From: Streptomyces drozdowiczii
GTDB taxonomy: Bacteria; Actinomycetota; Actinomycetes; Streptomycetales; Streptomycetaceae
Assembly: GCF_026167665.1 (NCBI RefSeq)
Contig: NZ_CP098740.1
Span: 6,882,001 to 6,946,000, forward strand
DNA length: 64,000 nt
Reading direction: 5' to 3'
The position numbers and the translations under genes are program-made. Every line of letters starts with the position of its first letter. Positions within the stretch are counted from its first letter, which is position 1. The notes under the pieces were generated by a model. That model was not told the DNA's origin and did not search any database. It was given only the letters and a program-made list of their open reading frames with translations. Below, one piece after another: positions 17,575-27,151 of the stretch.

Positions 17575-17790
17575 TTCACCGCCCGGTCAGGGAGGCGGAG
17601 GGCCGCGACGGCGAGCCGAGCGCGTGCGTGCTGGACGCGCAGAGCATCAAAACGTCCGCGACGTACCCGCGGTCAGCCAGGGCATCGACGCGGGCAAGAA
17701 GATCGCGGCCCGCAAACGCCATGTCGGCGTCGACACCCTCGGCCTCCTGCTGGCGTGCGCAGTGGCTCTCGCCATGGACCTCAGTCTGTC
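17575..17790 (+). pseudogene. IS5-family transposase fragment
   Basis: Two frames give VLDAQSIKTSA and then VPAVSQGIDAGKKIAARKRH with VGVDTLGLLLA. DxQSIKTS with the first catalytic Asp, followed by GxKxxxRKRHxxVDTLG, is the mid-N-terminal part of IS5/IS1182-type transposases. It is fused to the Ku remnant on its left and truncated at the SnoaL gene on its right. Confidence 0.65.
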
Positions 17791-18230
17791 GATGTCGGCA
17801 TGGCGCAGGCATCGGCGATAGCCCGGGTGTCCCAGTAGAACGGACGGACCTCAGTAATCTGCCCGTCCTTGACCGTGATGGCCTGCAGAAGCGGAAAGCT
17901 GAGTTCCTGGCCGGTCGCGCGAGCGCGGGCACGGATCTGTGTGAGCACGACCACAGTCTCGCCGGTGGCAAGGAACTCCTGCTCCACCATGTCGAACGAC
18001 TCCCACACCTCTCCCATCCTGAGGAAGAACCGCGTCATGCCCTTGTGCCCGCGCCAAGTGCCTCCGTAGGGCAGAGCGTCTGCTTGATGCAGCTCGATAT
18101 CCGGCGCGAAGAAGGGGGCGAGCAGGTCGAACGAAGCTTCGCCAGGACCTCCCGCCGCCAGGTACTCCGCCTCAGCCGCGTACATGCCGGTGAGAACTGC
18201 TACTGAATCCGTAGTGGATGACATCGTCAT
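17781..18230 (-). CDS. SnoaL-like/NTF2-fold protein
   Basis: A 149-residue single-domain protein of the NTF2 fold: FDLLAPFFAPDIELHQADAL after the first helix, PYGGTWRGHKGMTRFFLRMG, VVVLTQIRARARATGQELSF and a closing strand VKDGQITEVRPFYWDT. Members are small cyclases, isomerases or ketosteroid-isomerase relatives, many without known activity. ATGs at 18230 and 18224 are nearly equivalent. The 3' end just meets the transposase remnant, so the last residues may derive from the junction. Confidence 0.72.
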   Translation of the reverse strand: MTMSSTTDSVAVLTGMYAAEAEYLAAGGPGEASFDLLAPFFAPDIELHQADALPYGGTWRGHKGMTRFFLRMGEVWESFDMVEQEFLATGETVVVLTQIRARARATGQELSFPLLQAITVKDGQITEVRPFYWDTRAIADACAMPTSTD

Positions 18231-18463
18231 GCCGCAAGCATGCGTACCGCAGCAGGACCTTGCTGGCGGCGATCAGACATCGTTGTGCTGCGAGGTCGGT
18301 ATTTCCGCGACGCCCTGAACGCTGTCACAGAACCAGGACATGCGAGGTCACAACCCGGTGCCGGGGCGGGCTTTCTCACTGTGTGAGACGGCGGGCTGAT
18401 CCACCCGCCGCCGGCGTTACGCGGTACTCGGCCGCGTCGCCCACACATCACAGGGGAAATGTC

Positions 18464-19648
18464 TTGAACACTGTTGTGCGTACTGTGCGTTCGTCCCTGG
18501 TCGCTTCGGCGGCCGGGCTGCTGCTGACCGTCACCGGGGCCGCCCTGGCCCCCGCCGCCCTGGCCGACACGGCCCCGCCCGAGCTGGCCGTGGCGACCCA
18601 GGCTCCGGCAGAGATCGGGCTGGGCGGTCTGCCGGTCGCTTTCACCACCACCGCCTCCAACACCGGTACGTCCGACGCCTCCTCGGCCCGCCTGATCTAC
18701 CGCATCGACGGCGGCACCGTCCTGCCGGACAACGCGCTGAGCCTGGAGTACCAGCTGGACGGATCGACGTGGAAGAAGGTGCCGTTGAGCATCATCGACG
18801 GCACTGTCTACGGCGGCGAACTGCCCGAACAGCTCGCCCTGGCCGCCGGAAAGTCGCAGACCGTGCAGATGCGCCTCGGCCTTCCCATGGGTACCCCGCA
18901 CAACGGGGCGAGCAATGGCGGCACCGACCACCTGAAGCTGACGACGATGATCTCCTACGGGGCCTCCGGCGCCGCCAACGCCACGGACTTCGACTTCGTG
19001 GGGGTGAACGGGCTGACCACCCGCCTGATCAACGTGCCCGCCACCGCGGGCGGGGCGCCGATCACCTTCAAGGCCACCGTCGACACCCCGACCTCCTCCG
19101 CGTACGAAGACGTCACCGACGTCCTGTTCACCAACCGCTCCACCACCGTCCAGGTACGGCGCTCCGGCGCGTGGACGACACTGAAGCCGGTCACCGCCGC
19201 CGCCGAACCCGACATCTACGGCTACGACGTCATCGGCAAGGACGCCTCCCTCGCCGCGCACGGCACCGCGACCGTCGACGTCCGCGTCACCTACCGCAAG
19301 GACGCCCCGGCCGGGAAGACCGAGCTGTCCCCCTGCGCGATCGTCAACGTGGGCTCGATCCCGTTCAGGGGCACCACCACCTGCGGCCCTAAGACCACCG
19401 TCACCGTGCAGAAGGCGGCAACCACCTCCACCAACGTATCCCCGTCCACCTCCGCCTCGACGGGCGCCGGCACCACCTCGACGAGTACTGGCACCACCAC
19501 TTCGCCGGCCTCCGGCATGACCGCACAGCGCGCCGAGACGGGAAGCAGCGACCTCTCGGCACCAGCGACGCTTGCTGCCGGCCTCGTCGCCGCGGGGGCC
19601 GGCCCCGTGGGCTTCACCGCCATGCGCCGCCGACGCAACCACGCCTGA
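18464..19648 (+). CDS. Secreted cell-surface protein with C-terminal membrane anchor
   Basis: A 394-residue exported protein. The TTG at 18464 follows AGGGGA by about 8 bases and starts a signal peptide (basic VRTVRSS, hydrophobic core, cleavage near ALADTA). The body is beta-rich with two similar halves (AEIGLGGLPVAFTTTASNTG and TAGGAPITFKATVDTP), suggesting tandem immunoglobulin-like domains. A Thr/Ser-rich linker follows, then RAETGSSDLS, a hydrophobic helix and RRRRN. That tail resembles a sortase signal (LAxTG-like) but the first residue is Arg rather than Leu. A shorter relative is found broken at 31373-31712. Confidence 0.75.
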   Translation: MNTVVRTVRSSLVASAAGLLLTVTGAALAPAALADTAPPELAVATQAPAEIGLGGLPVAFTTTASNTGTSDASSARLIYRIDGGTVLPDNALSLEYQLDGSTWKKVPLSIIDGTVYGGELPEQLALAAGKSQTVQMRLGLPMGTPHNGASNGGTDHLKLTTMISYGASGAANATDFDFVGVNGLTTRLINVPATAGGAPITFKATVDTPTSSAYEDVTDVLFTNRSTTVQVRRSGAWTTLKPVTAAAEPDIYGYDVIGKDASLAAHGTATVDVRVTYRKDAPAGKTELSPCAIVNVGSIPFRGTTTCGPKTTVTVQKAATTSTNVSPSTSASTGAGTTSTSTGTTTSPASGMTAQRAETGSSDLSAPATLAAGLVAAGAGPVGFTAMRRRRNHA

Positions 19649-19843
19649 TCCCGCACCACTACGGATTGTGTCCCGCCGTACCGTCCCGCTGCCGGTACGG
19701 CGAGACGCGGTCCGCTCCGCCAGATCGGTGGATGCAGCGAGGCCCGGCTCCTGTGCAGGGATGACCTCGGCCCCGCCCGGGCGTGCTCGACCCAATCTAC
19801 GGCGGGCAGTGATCCGAACAGCGTCCTAAGCCCGTGGACCCGT

Positions 19844-21034
19844 TCAGGGGTTCGTTTGCATGCTCATCGGCCGTTGGCGGTCAGTACCGCCCCTCATGCC
19901 TGCTCGCAGGTCTTTGACGAAGTATTCGGGCACTTCCAGCGACGGGAAATGGCCGCCGGCTTCGGGAGTCGTCCATCGGACGATCTGCTGGTACCGCTGC
20001 TGTGCCCAGGGCCGTGGGCACTTCTCGATGTCGCTGGGGTAGATGGTGATGGCTGACGGGACGTCGACGCGGAGGTCGGGGTCGAGGGCGTTGACGCCGC
20101 CGTGGCTCTCGTAGTAGATGCGGGCTGCCGACGCGCCGGTCCGCGTCAGCCAGTACAGGGTGACGTCGTCAAGGATTCGGTCGATGGAGACCGTTTCGAA
20201 CGGGCTGTCGCCGGTGTCCGTCCATTCGGCGAACTTGTCGAGGATCCAGGCGAGGAGTCCGACCGGTGAGTCGACGAGCGAGTAGCCGATGGTCTGCGGT
20301 CGGGTCGCCTGCTGTTTCGCGTACGTCGAGCGGTGGTGCCAGAAGCCGCGGTGGTCTGTCACGGTTCTCCACGGAGTGAAACGGCACCCGACCTGCCCAG
20401 CCGATGTCACTCGACCCGAATCGCGTCCAGCTCGTCCAGGGACCGTCCGACGGACTTCCGAGCCGCTTTTGGCGTTGAGGAGCACCCCGGCACGCGTCCC
20501 TGACCGCTGCTTTCCCAGCCGCACGTTACTCCGGTTGCACTTGACGACGACGATCGGCAATTGGTCGCTTTCATCAGTCCGGTGCAATGCGATGTGGAGG
20601 CGTACGGGCCCAGGTCCTTGCGGGCTGAGTGCGTCGTCGGGGTTGAGGAGGAGGCACGCCTTCATGGACAGACAGCCGCACCCGATGCATCCGGTCAGTT
20701 CGGCCTCGAGAGATTCGATCGCCCGACGTCTCTCTTCCAGTTGTTGCTTCCACGCCAAGGAGAGGCGTTGCCAGTCCTTGCGCGTGGGCGCGTGGTGGCT
20801 GGGGAGTGTGCTGAAGACCGCTGCTACGTCGCTGAGCCGAATGCCGAGGCGCTTGGCCACGACGATCAGCGAGATGCGGCGGAGCATATGGCGGGGATAG
20901 CGACGTTGGTTGGTGCTGTCCCGGTCGGAGAAGATCAGCCCTTTGCGTTCGTAGAAGTGCAGGGCGGACGCGGATACGCCGGTGCGCCGGGCCACGTCAC
21001 CGATGGTGAGAAGGTCGTTCGGGTCGACGAGCAC
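19844..21034 (-). CDS. soxR: SoxR-type MerR regulator fused in frame to an epoxide-hydrolase C-terminus
   Basis: Residues 1-146 are a complete SoxR: HTH LLTIGDVARRTGVSASALHF, YERKGLI, the effector helix, and the iron-sulfur motif CIGCGCLSMKAC with Cys at 116, 119, 121 and 127. The usual stop after PGPVRL is missing. The frame runs through about 90 unconserved residues into an epoxide-hydrolase C-terminus (YSLVDSPVGLLAWILDKFAE, VPSAITIYPSDIEKCPRPW, AGGHFPSLEVPEYFVKDLR) that lacks the catalytic N-half. The GTG at 21034 has AGGAG 7 bases upstream. It follows the exporter gene by 29 bases. The fusion could be real or a by-product of a deletion. Confidence 0.78.
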   Translation of the reverse strand: MLVDPNDLLTIGDVARRTGVSASALHFYERKGLIFSDRDSTNQRRYPRHMLRRISLIVVAKRLGIRLSDVAAVFSTLPSHHAPTRKDWQRLSLAWKQQLEERRRAIESLEAELTGCIGCGCLSMKACLLLNPDDALSPQGPGPVRLHIALHRTDESDQLPIVVVKCNRSNVRLGKQRSGTRAGVLLNAKSGSEVRRTVPGRAGRDSGRVTSAGQVGCRFTPWRTVTDHRGFWHHRSTYAKQQATRPQTIGYSLVDSPVGLLAWILDKFAEWTDTGDSPFETVSIDRILDDVTLYWLTRTGASAARIYYESHGGVNALDPDLRVDVPSAITIYPSDIEKCPRPWAQQRYQQIVRWTTPEAGGHFPSLEVPEYFVKDLRAGMRGGTDRQRPMSMQTNP

Positions 21035-21063
21035 ATCGGTCTCCTGACGTTCGCGTGCCGGAT

Positions 21064-22545
21064 TCAGACGTCCTGGCGACGCTGGCCATGGTGGCGGATG
21101 AGTACCACAACCGTCACGGTCAGGAGCAGGCAGAGCAGCCCGATGCCTAGTTGCGTCATGCACCACGACCAGGTGAGGGCGGTGAGTTCGACGTGTCGGT
21201 GGGTGTCGGAGAGTTGCCCGGCGCTCACCGATGCCGCTCGCTGGTCGCTGCCCAGGCGGTTGCCGACGAACCCGACTAGCGCGGCCCCGAACGCGGCGAT
21301 GACCATGGTCTCAGCAGTTCCGCGCAGCGTATTGAGGAAGCCGGCAGCCAGACCGACGGACTCGGCCGGTACGAGCCGCATCGCCTGTCCGTCGGCGATC
21401 CCGAAGGAAATGCCCATACCGGTCCCTATGGCCAGGAGCGGGCCGGTAGCGCCCAGCATCGTGTTGTCCGGGCTGAGTGTGACGAGACAGAGATTTCCGA
21501 GGGTGACCATCACGAGTGCGAGCACGATCAGCCGACGTGCTGGGACTCCCTTGTTGACCAGTGCCACCGCGGCCAATGGCGTGACCAGGACGGGGGCAGT
21601 AAGCAGCAGCATCGCGGCGCCTGTCACCGCCGGGGTGAGACGCGCGGCCACCTGGAGATAAGTCGGCAGGAAGACCAGAAGGCCGAGAAACCCGACCGAA
21701 GTCGTCAAGGTGGCCAGGCTCCATCCGATGAAGCCGCGGTTGGTGAGCAGCGCCGGCTCAAGGACGGGGTGGCTGCTGCGCCGCTGCACAACTCCGAAGA
21801 CGGCGAGCACTGCGACCCCTGCAATGGCCGTAGCGACAACGGCGCCATCGGTCCAGCCCAGGGACGGTGCCTCCAGCAGGGCGAACATGAGGAGACAGAG
21901 AGCGGCGACGAAAAGGAAACTGCCGGCCCAGTCGGCTCGTGCGGTGGCGGCCCGGGACTCGTGCATCCGGGTCGCACCCACTGTGATCAGCATGCCCAGG
22001 GCAGCGAATACCACGAAACTCCCACGCCAGCCCGTCGCGGAGACCAGCAGGCCGGACAGGGTGGGGCCGACTGCGATGCCGACTCCCGCCATGGTGCCCA
22101 TGAGCGCGAAGGCGCGATTGCGTGAGGTTCCTTCGTATGAGGCGGCGAGGACCGCGCCTCCGGCGGCCATGATGCCGGCGCCGCCCGCCCCGGAGACGAT
22201 GCGCGACACGTCGGTGAAGAGGACCGAGGGACTCACCGCGGTAATCAGGAACCCGCAGGAGAAGACGACCGCCGAGGCGACGAATGTTCGGCGTCGCCCC
22301 ACCTGGTCCGCAGTCGAACCAGCCACGAGAGTCATCGCCGCGAAGGCCAGGTTGTATCCGGCCACGACCCAGTTCAGGGCCGAGCCGGAGGCATCCAGTT
22401 CCCGGCCCATGCTGGGCAGCGCCACCGCAGTCCCGGAGATGGACATGGCGACCAGGACGACACCTGTCAGTACCGCCGGGAGCGTCAAGGGCGATGGACG
22501 CTGCGGCGAAGGAGAAGAGGTCATCGCCTCTGTGACGGCATCCAT
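21064..22545 (-). CDS. DHA2-type MFS drug exporter
   Basis: A transporter of about 493 residues with 14 predicted helices. Features of the DHA2 group are present: SISGTAVALPSMGRELDASG in helix one, LVAGSTADQVGRRRTFVASA as motif A, and GVGIAVGPTLSGLLVSATGW with SFVVFAALGMLI as motif C. The ATG at 22545 is a balanced choice; 22524 is also possible and an upstream ATG at 22614 would run through the SoxR box. It is the first gene of a unit with soxR and has a SoxR-like operator 48 bases upstream, so redox-active antibiotics are a likely trigger. Confidence 0.85.
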   Translation of the reverse strand: MDAVTEAMTSSPSPQRPSPLTLPAVLTGVVLVAMSISGTAVALPSMGRELDASGSALNWVVAGYNLAFAAMTLVAGSTADQVGRRRTFVASAVVFSCGFLITAVSPSVLFTDVSRIVSGAGGAGIMAAGGAVLAASYEGTSRNRAFALMGTMAGVGIAVGPTLSGLLVSATGWRGSFVVFAALGMLITVGATRMHESRAATARADWAGSFLFVAALCLLMFALLEAPSLGWTDGAVVATAIAGVAVLAVFGVVQRRSSHPVLEPALLTNRGFIGWSLATLTTSVGFLGLLVFLPTYLQVAARLTPAVTGAAMLLLTAPVLVTPLAAVALVNKGVPARRLIVLALVMVTLGNLCLVTLSPDNTMLGATGPLLAIGTGMGISFGIADGQAMRLVPAESVGLAAGFLNTLRGTAETMVIAAFGAALVGFVGNRLGSDQRAASVSAGQLSDTHRHVELTALTWSWCMTQLGIGLLCLLLTVTVVVLIRHHGQRRQDV

Positions 22546-22592
22546 ATCGGCTACTCGCTTCCCTCGGTCGAAAGGTCGCGAGCACCCCATCA

Positions 22593-22610
22593 CTTCAACC
22601 GCGGTTGAGG
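22593..22610 (-). promoter_or_regulatory. SoxR box in the promoter of the exporter-soxR unit
   Basis: CTTCAACCGCGGTTGAGG is an 18-bp dyad that matches the SoxR site pattern CCTCAA-N6-TTGAGG with one substitution. On the minus strand it is preceded by TTGCCC, a possible -35 overlapped by the dyad as in MerR-family promoters. It lies 48 bases before the exporter start. Confidence 0.7.
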
Positions 22611-22699
22611 GCAAGTGGACGGGCGCCGAGCTTCTCCAACCTTTTCCAACCTCATGTTGAGGCGTGGTGAAGGACGGGTACGGCCCTGTGTCGGCGAAG

Positions 22700-22805
22700 G
22701 CGCGTCACTGCCCATCCGGCGGTGAGGTGGAAGGCCAGGACCGGCAGTGCCGTCGGCCGCGAGGTGGATCTTCGTGGTCAGCCCACCGCGGAATCTGCCG
22801 GTGGC
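22700..22805 (-). pseudogene. IS-transposase fragment
   Basis: On the minus strand the sequence reads RFRGGLTTKIHLAADGT followed, after a one-base slip, by LPVLAFHLTAG. SRGGxxTKIHLAxD is the core of an IS5-type transposase around the second catalytic Asp. Only about 35 codons remain. Confidence 0.55.
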
Positions 22806-22828
22806 ATGGTTGTCCGGCTCGCTGGCCG

Positions 22829-23170
22829 GAGCTCGAAGGCGTACGCGGCGGTGATGTGCTCCCGCTCGATGGGCGTCATGCTCAGCCAGAAGAGCCGGGC
22901 CTGGCGGAGGTGGTCGTCGAACGAGGCCGCCGCGTCCCGCACCTTCCGGGCCGCCGGGACCTCGACGGGCACCTCGATGTAGGCACCGGTATCCGCACCT
23001 GCGGTGAACGGGCTACCGCCGTCGAGCGAGTTGGGCCGGTACGGGGCCACGCCCCGTTGCACGGTCGTCTGGTGCATCCCGTCGCGCAGCAGCGTGTGGT
23101 TGACGGGCGCGTGCGTGCGGTTGATGGCCGCTGGGCGAAGCCGGGCCCACCGAGCCGGGTGGTTCTGAGT
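22829..23170 (-). pseudogene. Catalase, C-terminal fragment
   Basis: About 114 in-frame codons match the end of a clade-3-type heme catalase: INRTHAPVNHTLLRDGMHQT, APYRPNSLDGGSPFTAGADT, KVRDAAASFDDHLRQARLFW and LSMTPIEREHITAAYAFEL. The heme-binding and catalytic parts that precede this in a real catalase are absent, so the piece is non-functional. It is flanked by transposase fragments on both sides. Confidence 0.72.
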
Positions 23171-23184
23171 GCGCCCTGAAGCGG

Positions 23185-23245
23185 CGTGCATGGGGGCAGA
23201 TCGAGCCGTTGTTGCCGGACCGGACGCCCAGGCGGGCTCGCATCG
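23185..23245 (+). pseudogene. IS5-family transposase, N-terminal scrap
   Basis: A short stretch reads QIEPLLPDRTPRRA, the hallmark N-terminus of many IS5-type transposases. Only about 20 codons are present, next to the catalase fragment. Confidence 0.4.
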
Positions 23246-23356
23246 CGTGATGGCTGAAACGTTTCCTTTGATCGGCTGGAACCGACCCCATCCGGGGAGC
23301 TTTGGCGTAGGTCTCACGGATGCAGAGCAAACACATGACAAACCCGTGGGGGAGTT

Positions 23357-25047
23357 TTGATTTCATCAAGGCCTGTCCAGTTGAGAGCCGCGCGCTCGAA
23401 GCGTGCGGCACGGATCGCGGCCTGCACAGCGCTCGTTCTCTCCGCCGGCATGCTGATGGCGAGCCCGGCCTCGGCCGACGGCCCGTCCGGAGGCCGGGGC
23501 ACGGCCGAGTCCTCAGACGCGGCCACCGGAATGAGGCCGCGTCTGGATGTCGACGGCGACGGCATCGGCGACCTCCTGTACCGGGACGTCAAGGGTGAGC
23601 TGCGCGCCACCCACAGCCGTTGGAACTCCTCGGGCGGGTACGCGATCCGCAGCCAGGACCGGTCCGAGAGGCCCAAGGAGCTGCTCACACCGGGGGACCT
23701 CGACGGGAACGGCGAGGACGAGATCCTGACCCTCTCCGCTTCGGGCACGCTGGCGCTCTACGAGAGCGCGGGCGAGAGAACCGACACCACGGGGGAGGTC
23801 CTGTGGTCCGGCAACGGCTGGCAGAAGTACAACAAAGTCTCCGCACCCGGCGACCTGAACGGTGACGGCCGCCGCGGCGACCTGATCGCCCGTACGCCCT
23901 CCGGTGACGTCTACGCGTACACGGCCACGGGTACGGTCGACGCGCCGTACGAGCCCGGGGTCAAGATCGGCTACGGCTGGGACGTCTACGACCAGATCGT
24001 GGGACTGGACGACGCCAACGGCGACGGGTTCGGCGACGTCGTCGCCCGCACCCCCGAGGCGACCTGTACTTCTACGCGGGCACCGGTGACCTTGCGAAGC
24101 CGTTCAAGGCCCGCGAACAAGTGGGTTACGGATACGACGTCTACAACCAGCTCGTCGCCGTCGGTGACACGGACGGCGACGGTCACGCCGACTTCATGGC
24201 CCGCAAGGAGAACGGCGACACGTACTCCTACCGGTCGACGGGGGCCGGGACGTTCGCACCACGCGTCTTCGACAAGACAGGGTGGGAGGAGGCGGTCCTG
24301 TTCGCCGGCGCGGGCGGCAATCCGGACTACGGCAAGCACGAACTGCTGGCCATCACCAATGCCGGCCTGTTCTGGTGGTACCAGTTCAAGAACAACGGCG
24401 AGCTGGCCAAGCGCTCCACCCACTCACCGGACGGCGAGCCCAGCGGCGCGGACATAGGAACGACCCTGTACGCCGGGTCGTTCAGCAACGATGGCGAGCC
24501 CGCCCAGGTCCATGTCTACCAGGGCCAGTTGTGGGTCGGCGGCAACTTCATCGGCCGCGGCTGGGACGCCTACGACAACCTGACCGCTCCGGGCGACCTG
24601 AGCGGAGACGGCAAGGCCGACCTGCTCGCACGCGACGCCAAGGGCGACCTGTATCTGTACGAGGGCAACGGTCTCGGCACTGCGTTCGCGCCCAAGGCCA
24701 AGGTCGGGTACGGGTACGACACGTACACCAAGATCGTCGGCGGCGGAGACCTCAGCGGTGACGGGATCGCCGACGTTGTGGCCGTCGCCAAAAACGGCAC
24801 CCTCTACCTGTACGAGGGCACGGGCAACGGCTCCGTACCGCTCAAGGCCCGCAAGGTGATCGGCACGGGGTTCGACATCTACAACAAGTTCGCCGCGCCG
24901 GGCGACCTCAACGGTGACGGCAAGGCAGACCTGATCGGCGTCAACGGCTACGGTGACCTGTACCGCTACACCTCCACCGGCACGGGCTCGATCAGCCCGC
25001 GGGTGCAGATCGGCGACAACTGGAACATCTACAGGGCGATCTCCTGA
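23357..25047 (+). pseudogene. Secreted FG-GAP/VCBS-repeat protein, one frameshift
   Basis: A protein of about 560 codons. The TTG at 23357 follows GGGGGAG and starts a signal peptide ending LMASPASADG. The rest is repeats with the calcium-binding FG-GAP pattern, such as DVDGDGIGDLLYRD, GDLNGDGRRGDLIART, GDTDGDGHADFMARK, GDLSGDGKADLLARD and GDLNGDGKADLIG, forming a beta-propeller. The frame breaks at the C run 24051-24055; adding one base gives ARTPRGDLYFYAGTGDL and restores the next repeat exactly. Repeats on both sides are intact, so the gene is probably whole or only just broken. A hairpin terminator follows. Confidence 0.82.
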
Positions 25048-25076
25048 GTCATCCGCGTACCCGGCCGGGTACGCAC

Positions 25077-25109
25077 GAAGCGTCCCGCCCCGTTCGGGCG
25101 GGACGCTTC
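25077..25109 (+). terminator. Hairpin terminator after the FG-GAP gene
   Basis: Perfect 14-bp arms at 25077-25090 and 25096-25109 around a 5-base loop, 30 bases after the stop. Confidence 0.8.
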
Positions 25110-25399
25110 ACGAACCACGGCGGCCCCGGCACAGCCGACCGGCACCTCAGCGCCGGAACAGGACTGCCCGCCCGAAGGCTCCACGCCTGCGAACTCAGTG
25201 ACCGGCTGAAGCCGCGTCGCGAACTGCCGCGAGCACACTGCTACTTGAGTAATAGATGCTCTGAAGTGGCTGTCATCAACGGAGTCGACGGGGGTAGGAG
25301 GACGGCGCGTCGCCACCGCGGGCCAAGGTGCCGCGGACGGCGTTCCCCCCGGCCCGTACGCGACGGGCCGGACACCGCGCACTCATCGGAGGAGAACCA

Positions 25400-26862
25400 G
25401 TGCTCTCACGTCGGCACAGACTCGGCCCCAGCAACGACGCCAAGGTTGAAACCTCTACGGTCACCCGGGTGCGTGCCCGCGCCGCCGCGCGTCTCTGGGG
25501 CACCGCCGGCCTCACCCTCGCCTTGCTGACGCCGGTGGCTGCCGCCACTGCCACCCCATCCGGTGCCCACACCGCGACCGCCCACCGAGCCACTGCCGCT
25601 CAGCCCCACGCCGCCTCCAGCGTCCTGCCGTTCGACGACTACTCGGACATGGTCGTCGACGGCGTCCACAGCCGCCTCTTCTTCAGCGACCCCACCCGCG
25701 GCGCGGTCGTCGTCACCGATTTCGACGGCACGGTGCTGAAGCAGGTGACCGGCCTGTCCGGGGCGGCACAGCTGGCCCTGTCACAGGACGCCGCCACCCT
25801 CTACGCGGCCCTGCCCGGCGCGGACACCGTCGCGGCCGTCAGCACCACCACCCACAAGGTCCTCGCGAGGTATGCCACGGGGGCCGGCACCGCCCCCGCA
25901 CCCTCGCGGTCAGCGGTAAGCACCTGTGGTTCGGCTACGGTGCCGAGGGCGCCGGCGACATCGGCTCGGTCGACCTCACCACCGCACACCCCGTCGTCAC
26001 CCTGGGCCAGGCCACCGGCGACTCCTGGTACTCCGCACCCGCACTGGCCACCTCCGCGGCCGCCCCCGGCGTCCTGGTCGCCGGTGAGCGGGATGTCAGC
26101 CCCGCCACCTTCGCCGTCTACGACGTACACACAGCCACTGCCCGCCGCACGGCCGAACGACGGCTGCCCGACTCCGGTGCCACCCGGGACCTGGCCTTCA
26201 CCGCCGACGGCAAGAGCATCATCGTGGCCAGCGGCAGCCCCTACTACCACCAACTGCTCCGCACCTCCGACCTCACCGACGCGGGCCGCTACCCGGCCGC
26301 CGCCTACCCCAACGCCGTAGCCGTCGCCGCCGACGGGACGGTCGCGGCAGGGGTGGACAGCAGTCACGGCTCGGACGTCTTCATGTTCAAGCCGGGCGCC
26401 CGCGCCTCGCACGGCGTCTTCGAGTTCGCCTCCGGTGACTCCTCTCCGCTGCTGCTGCCCGCCGGTCTCGCCTGGGCGCCGGACAACCGCCGCCTCTTCG
26501 CCGTCACCCGGGAAACACGCCAGGGCGCACCGGTCGTCCTGCGGGTGCTGACCACTCCCGGCAAGGCCGCCACCGAGACCGTACTGCACATACCCTCCAC
26601 GACCCCCTCCGGCACTCGCTCCCTCACCGGCCGTCTCGCCTCCGACCTGCCCTTCTCGGCCGGTACTACCGTCACCCTCACCCGCCTGGACCCGGGTGCC
26701 ACGAAGCCGGTGACGCTCCCGCCCACCACCCTTGCCGCGGACGAGACCTTCGCCCTCACCGACCGCGCCACCGCCCACGGCTACATCACCTACACCGCGT
26801 CATTCGCCGGTGACGCCCTCCACCTGCCGTCCAGCACCAGCATCGAGGTCTACATCCGCTGA
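25400..26862 (+). pseudogene. Secreted beta-propeller protein with Ig-like C-terminus, one frameshift
   Basis: A protein of about 487 codons. The GTG at 25400 has GGAGGA upstream and begins a twin-basic leader and hydrophobic core (GLTLALLTPVAAATAT). A YncE-like propeller follows (FDDYSDMVVDGVHSRLFFSD, GLSGAAQLALSQDAATLYAA, ATRDLAFTADGKSIIVA). The last 110 residues look like an Ig-like domain (TRSLTGRLASDLPFSAGTTV, YITYTASFAGDALHLPS). The frame breaks at the five-C run 25893-25897; one more C restores RTLAVSGKHLWFGYG. A piece of the Ig-like segment is repeated at 29570-29745. Confidence 0.8.
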
Positions 26863-27151
26863 CCACCCGGCCCGGGCGCCTTGGGCTGCTCAGAGCCGGG
26901 GCGCCTGGATCGCTGCGCAGTCAGTTCGGGCCAGGGGATCGCCCGCCGGTCCGCCGTAGAACTGCAAGCGATTGCTGTCAGCGCGTTGGCTGACGGATCG
27001 ACCGAGGAGAACGCATGATTCTGGCACGCGGGCATGTATTCGAAGGGGCGGCCGCCGGCTACGCCATGGCCGCCGCGATGGTCGTTGTCGTCGGCGGCCC
27101 AGTCTCTGCCTTGCGAAGATGCCCTTGTCCCTGCCGCGCGCCCCGGTGCCT

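Noticed and set aside
22647..22662. Second SoxR-like dyad CCTCA-TGT-TGAGG
   Set aside because: The gap is three bases instead of six and it lies outside the likely promoter; probably chance.
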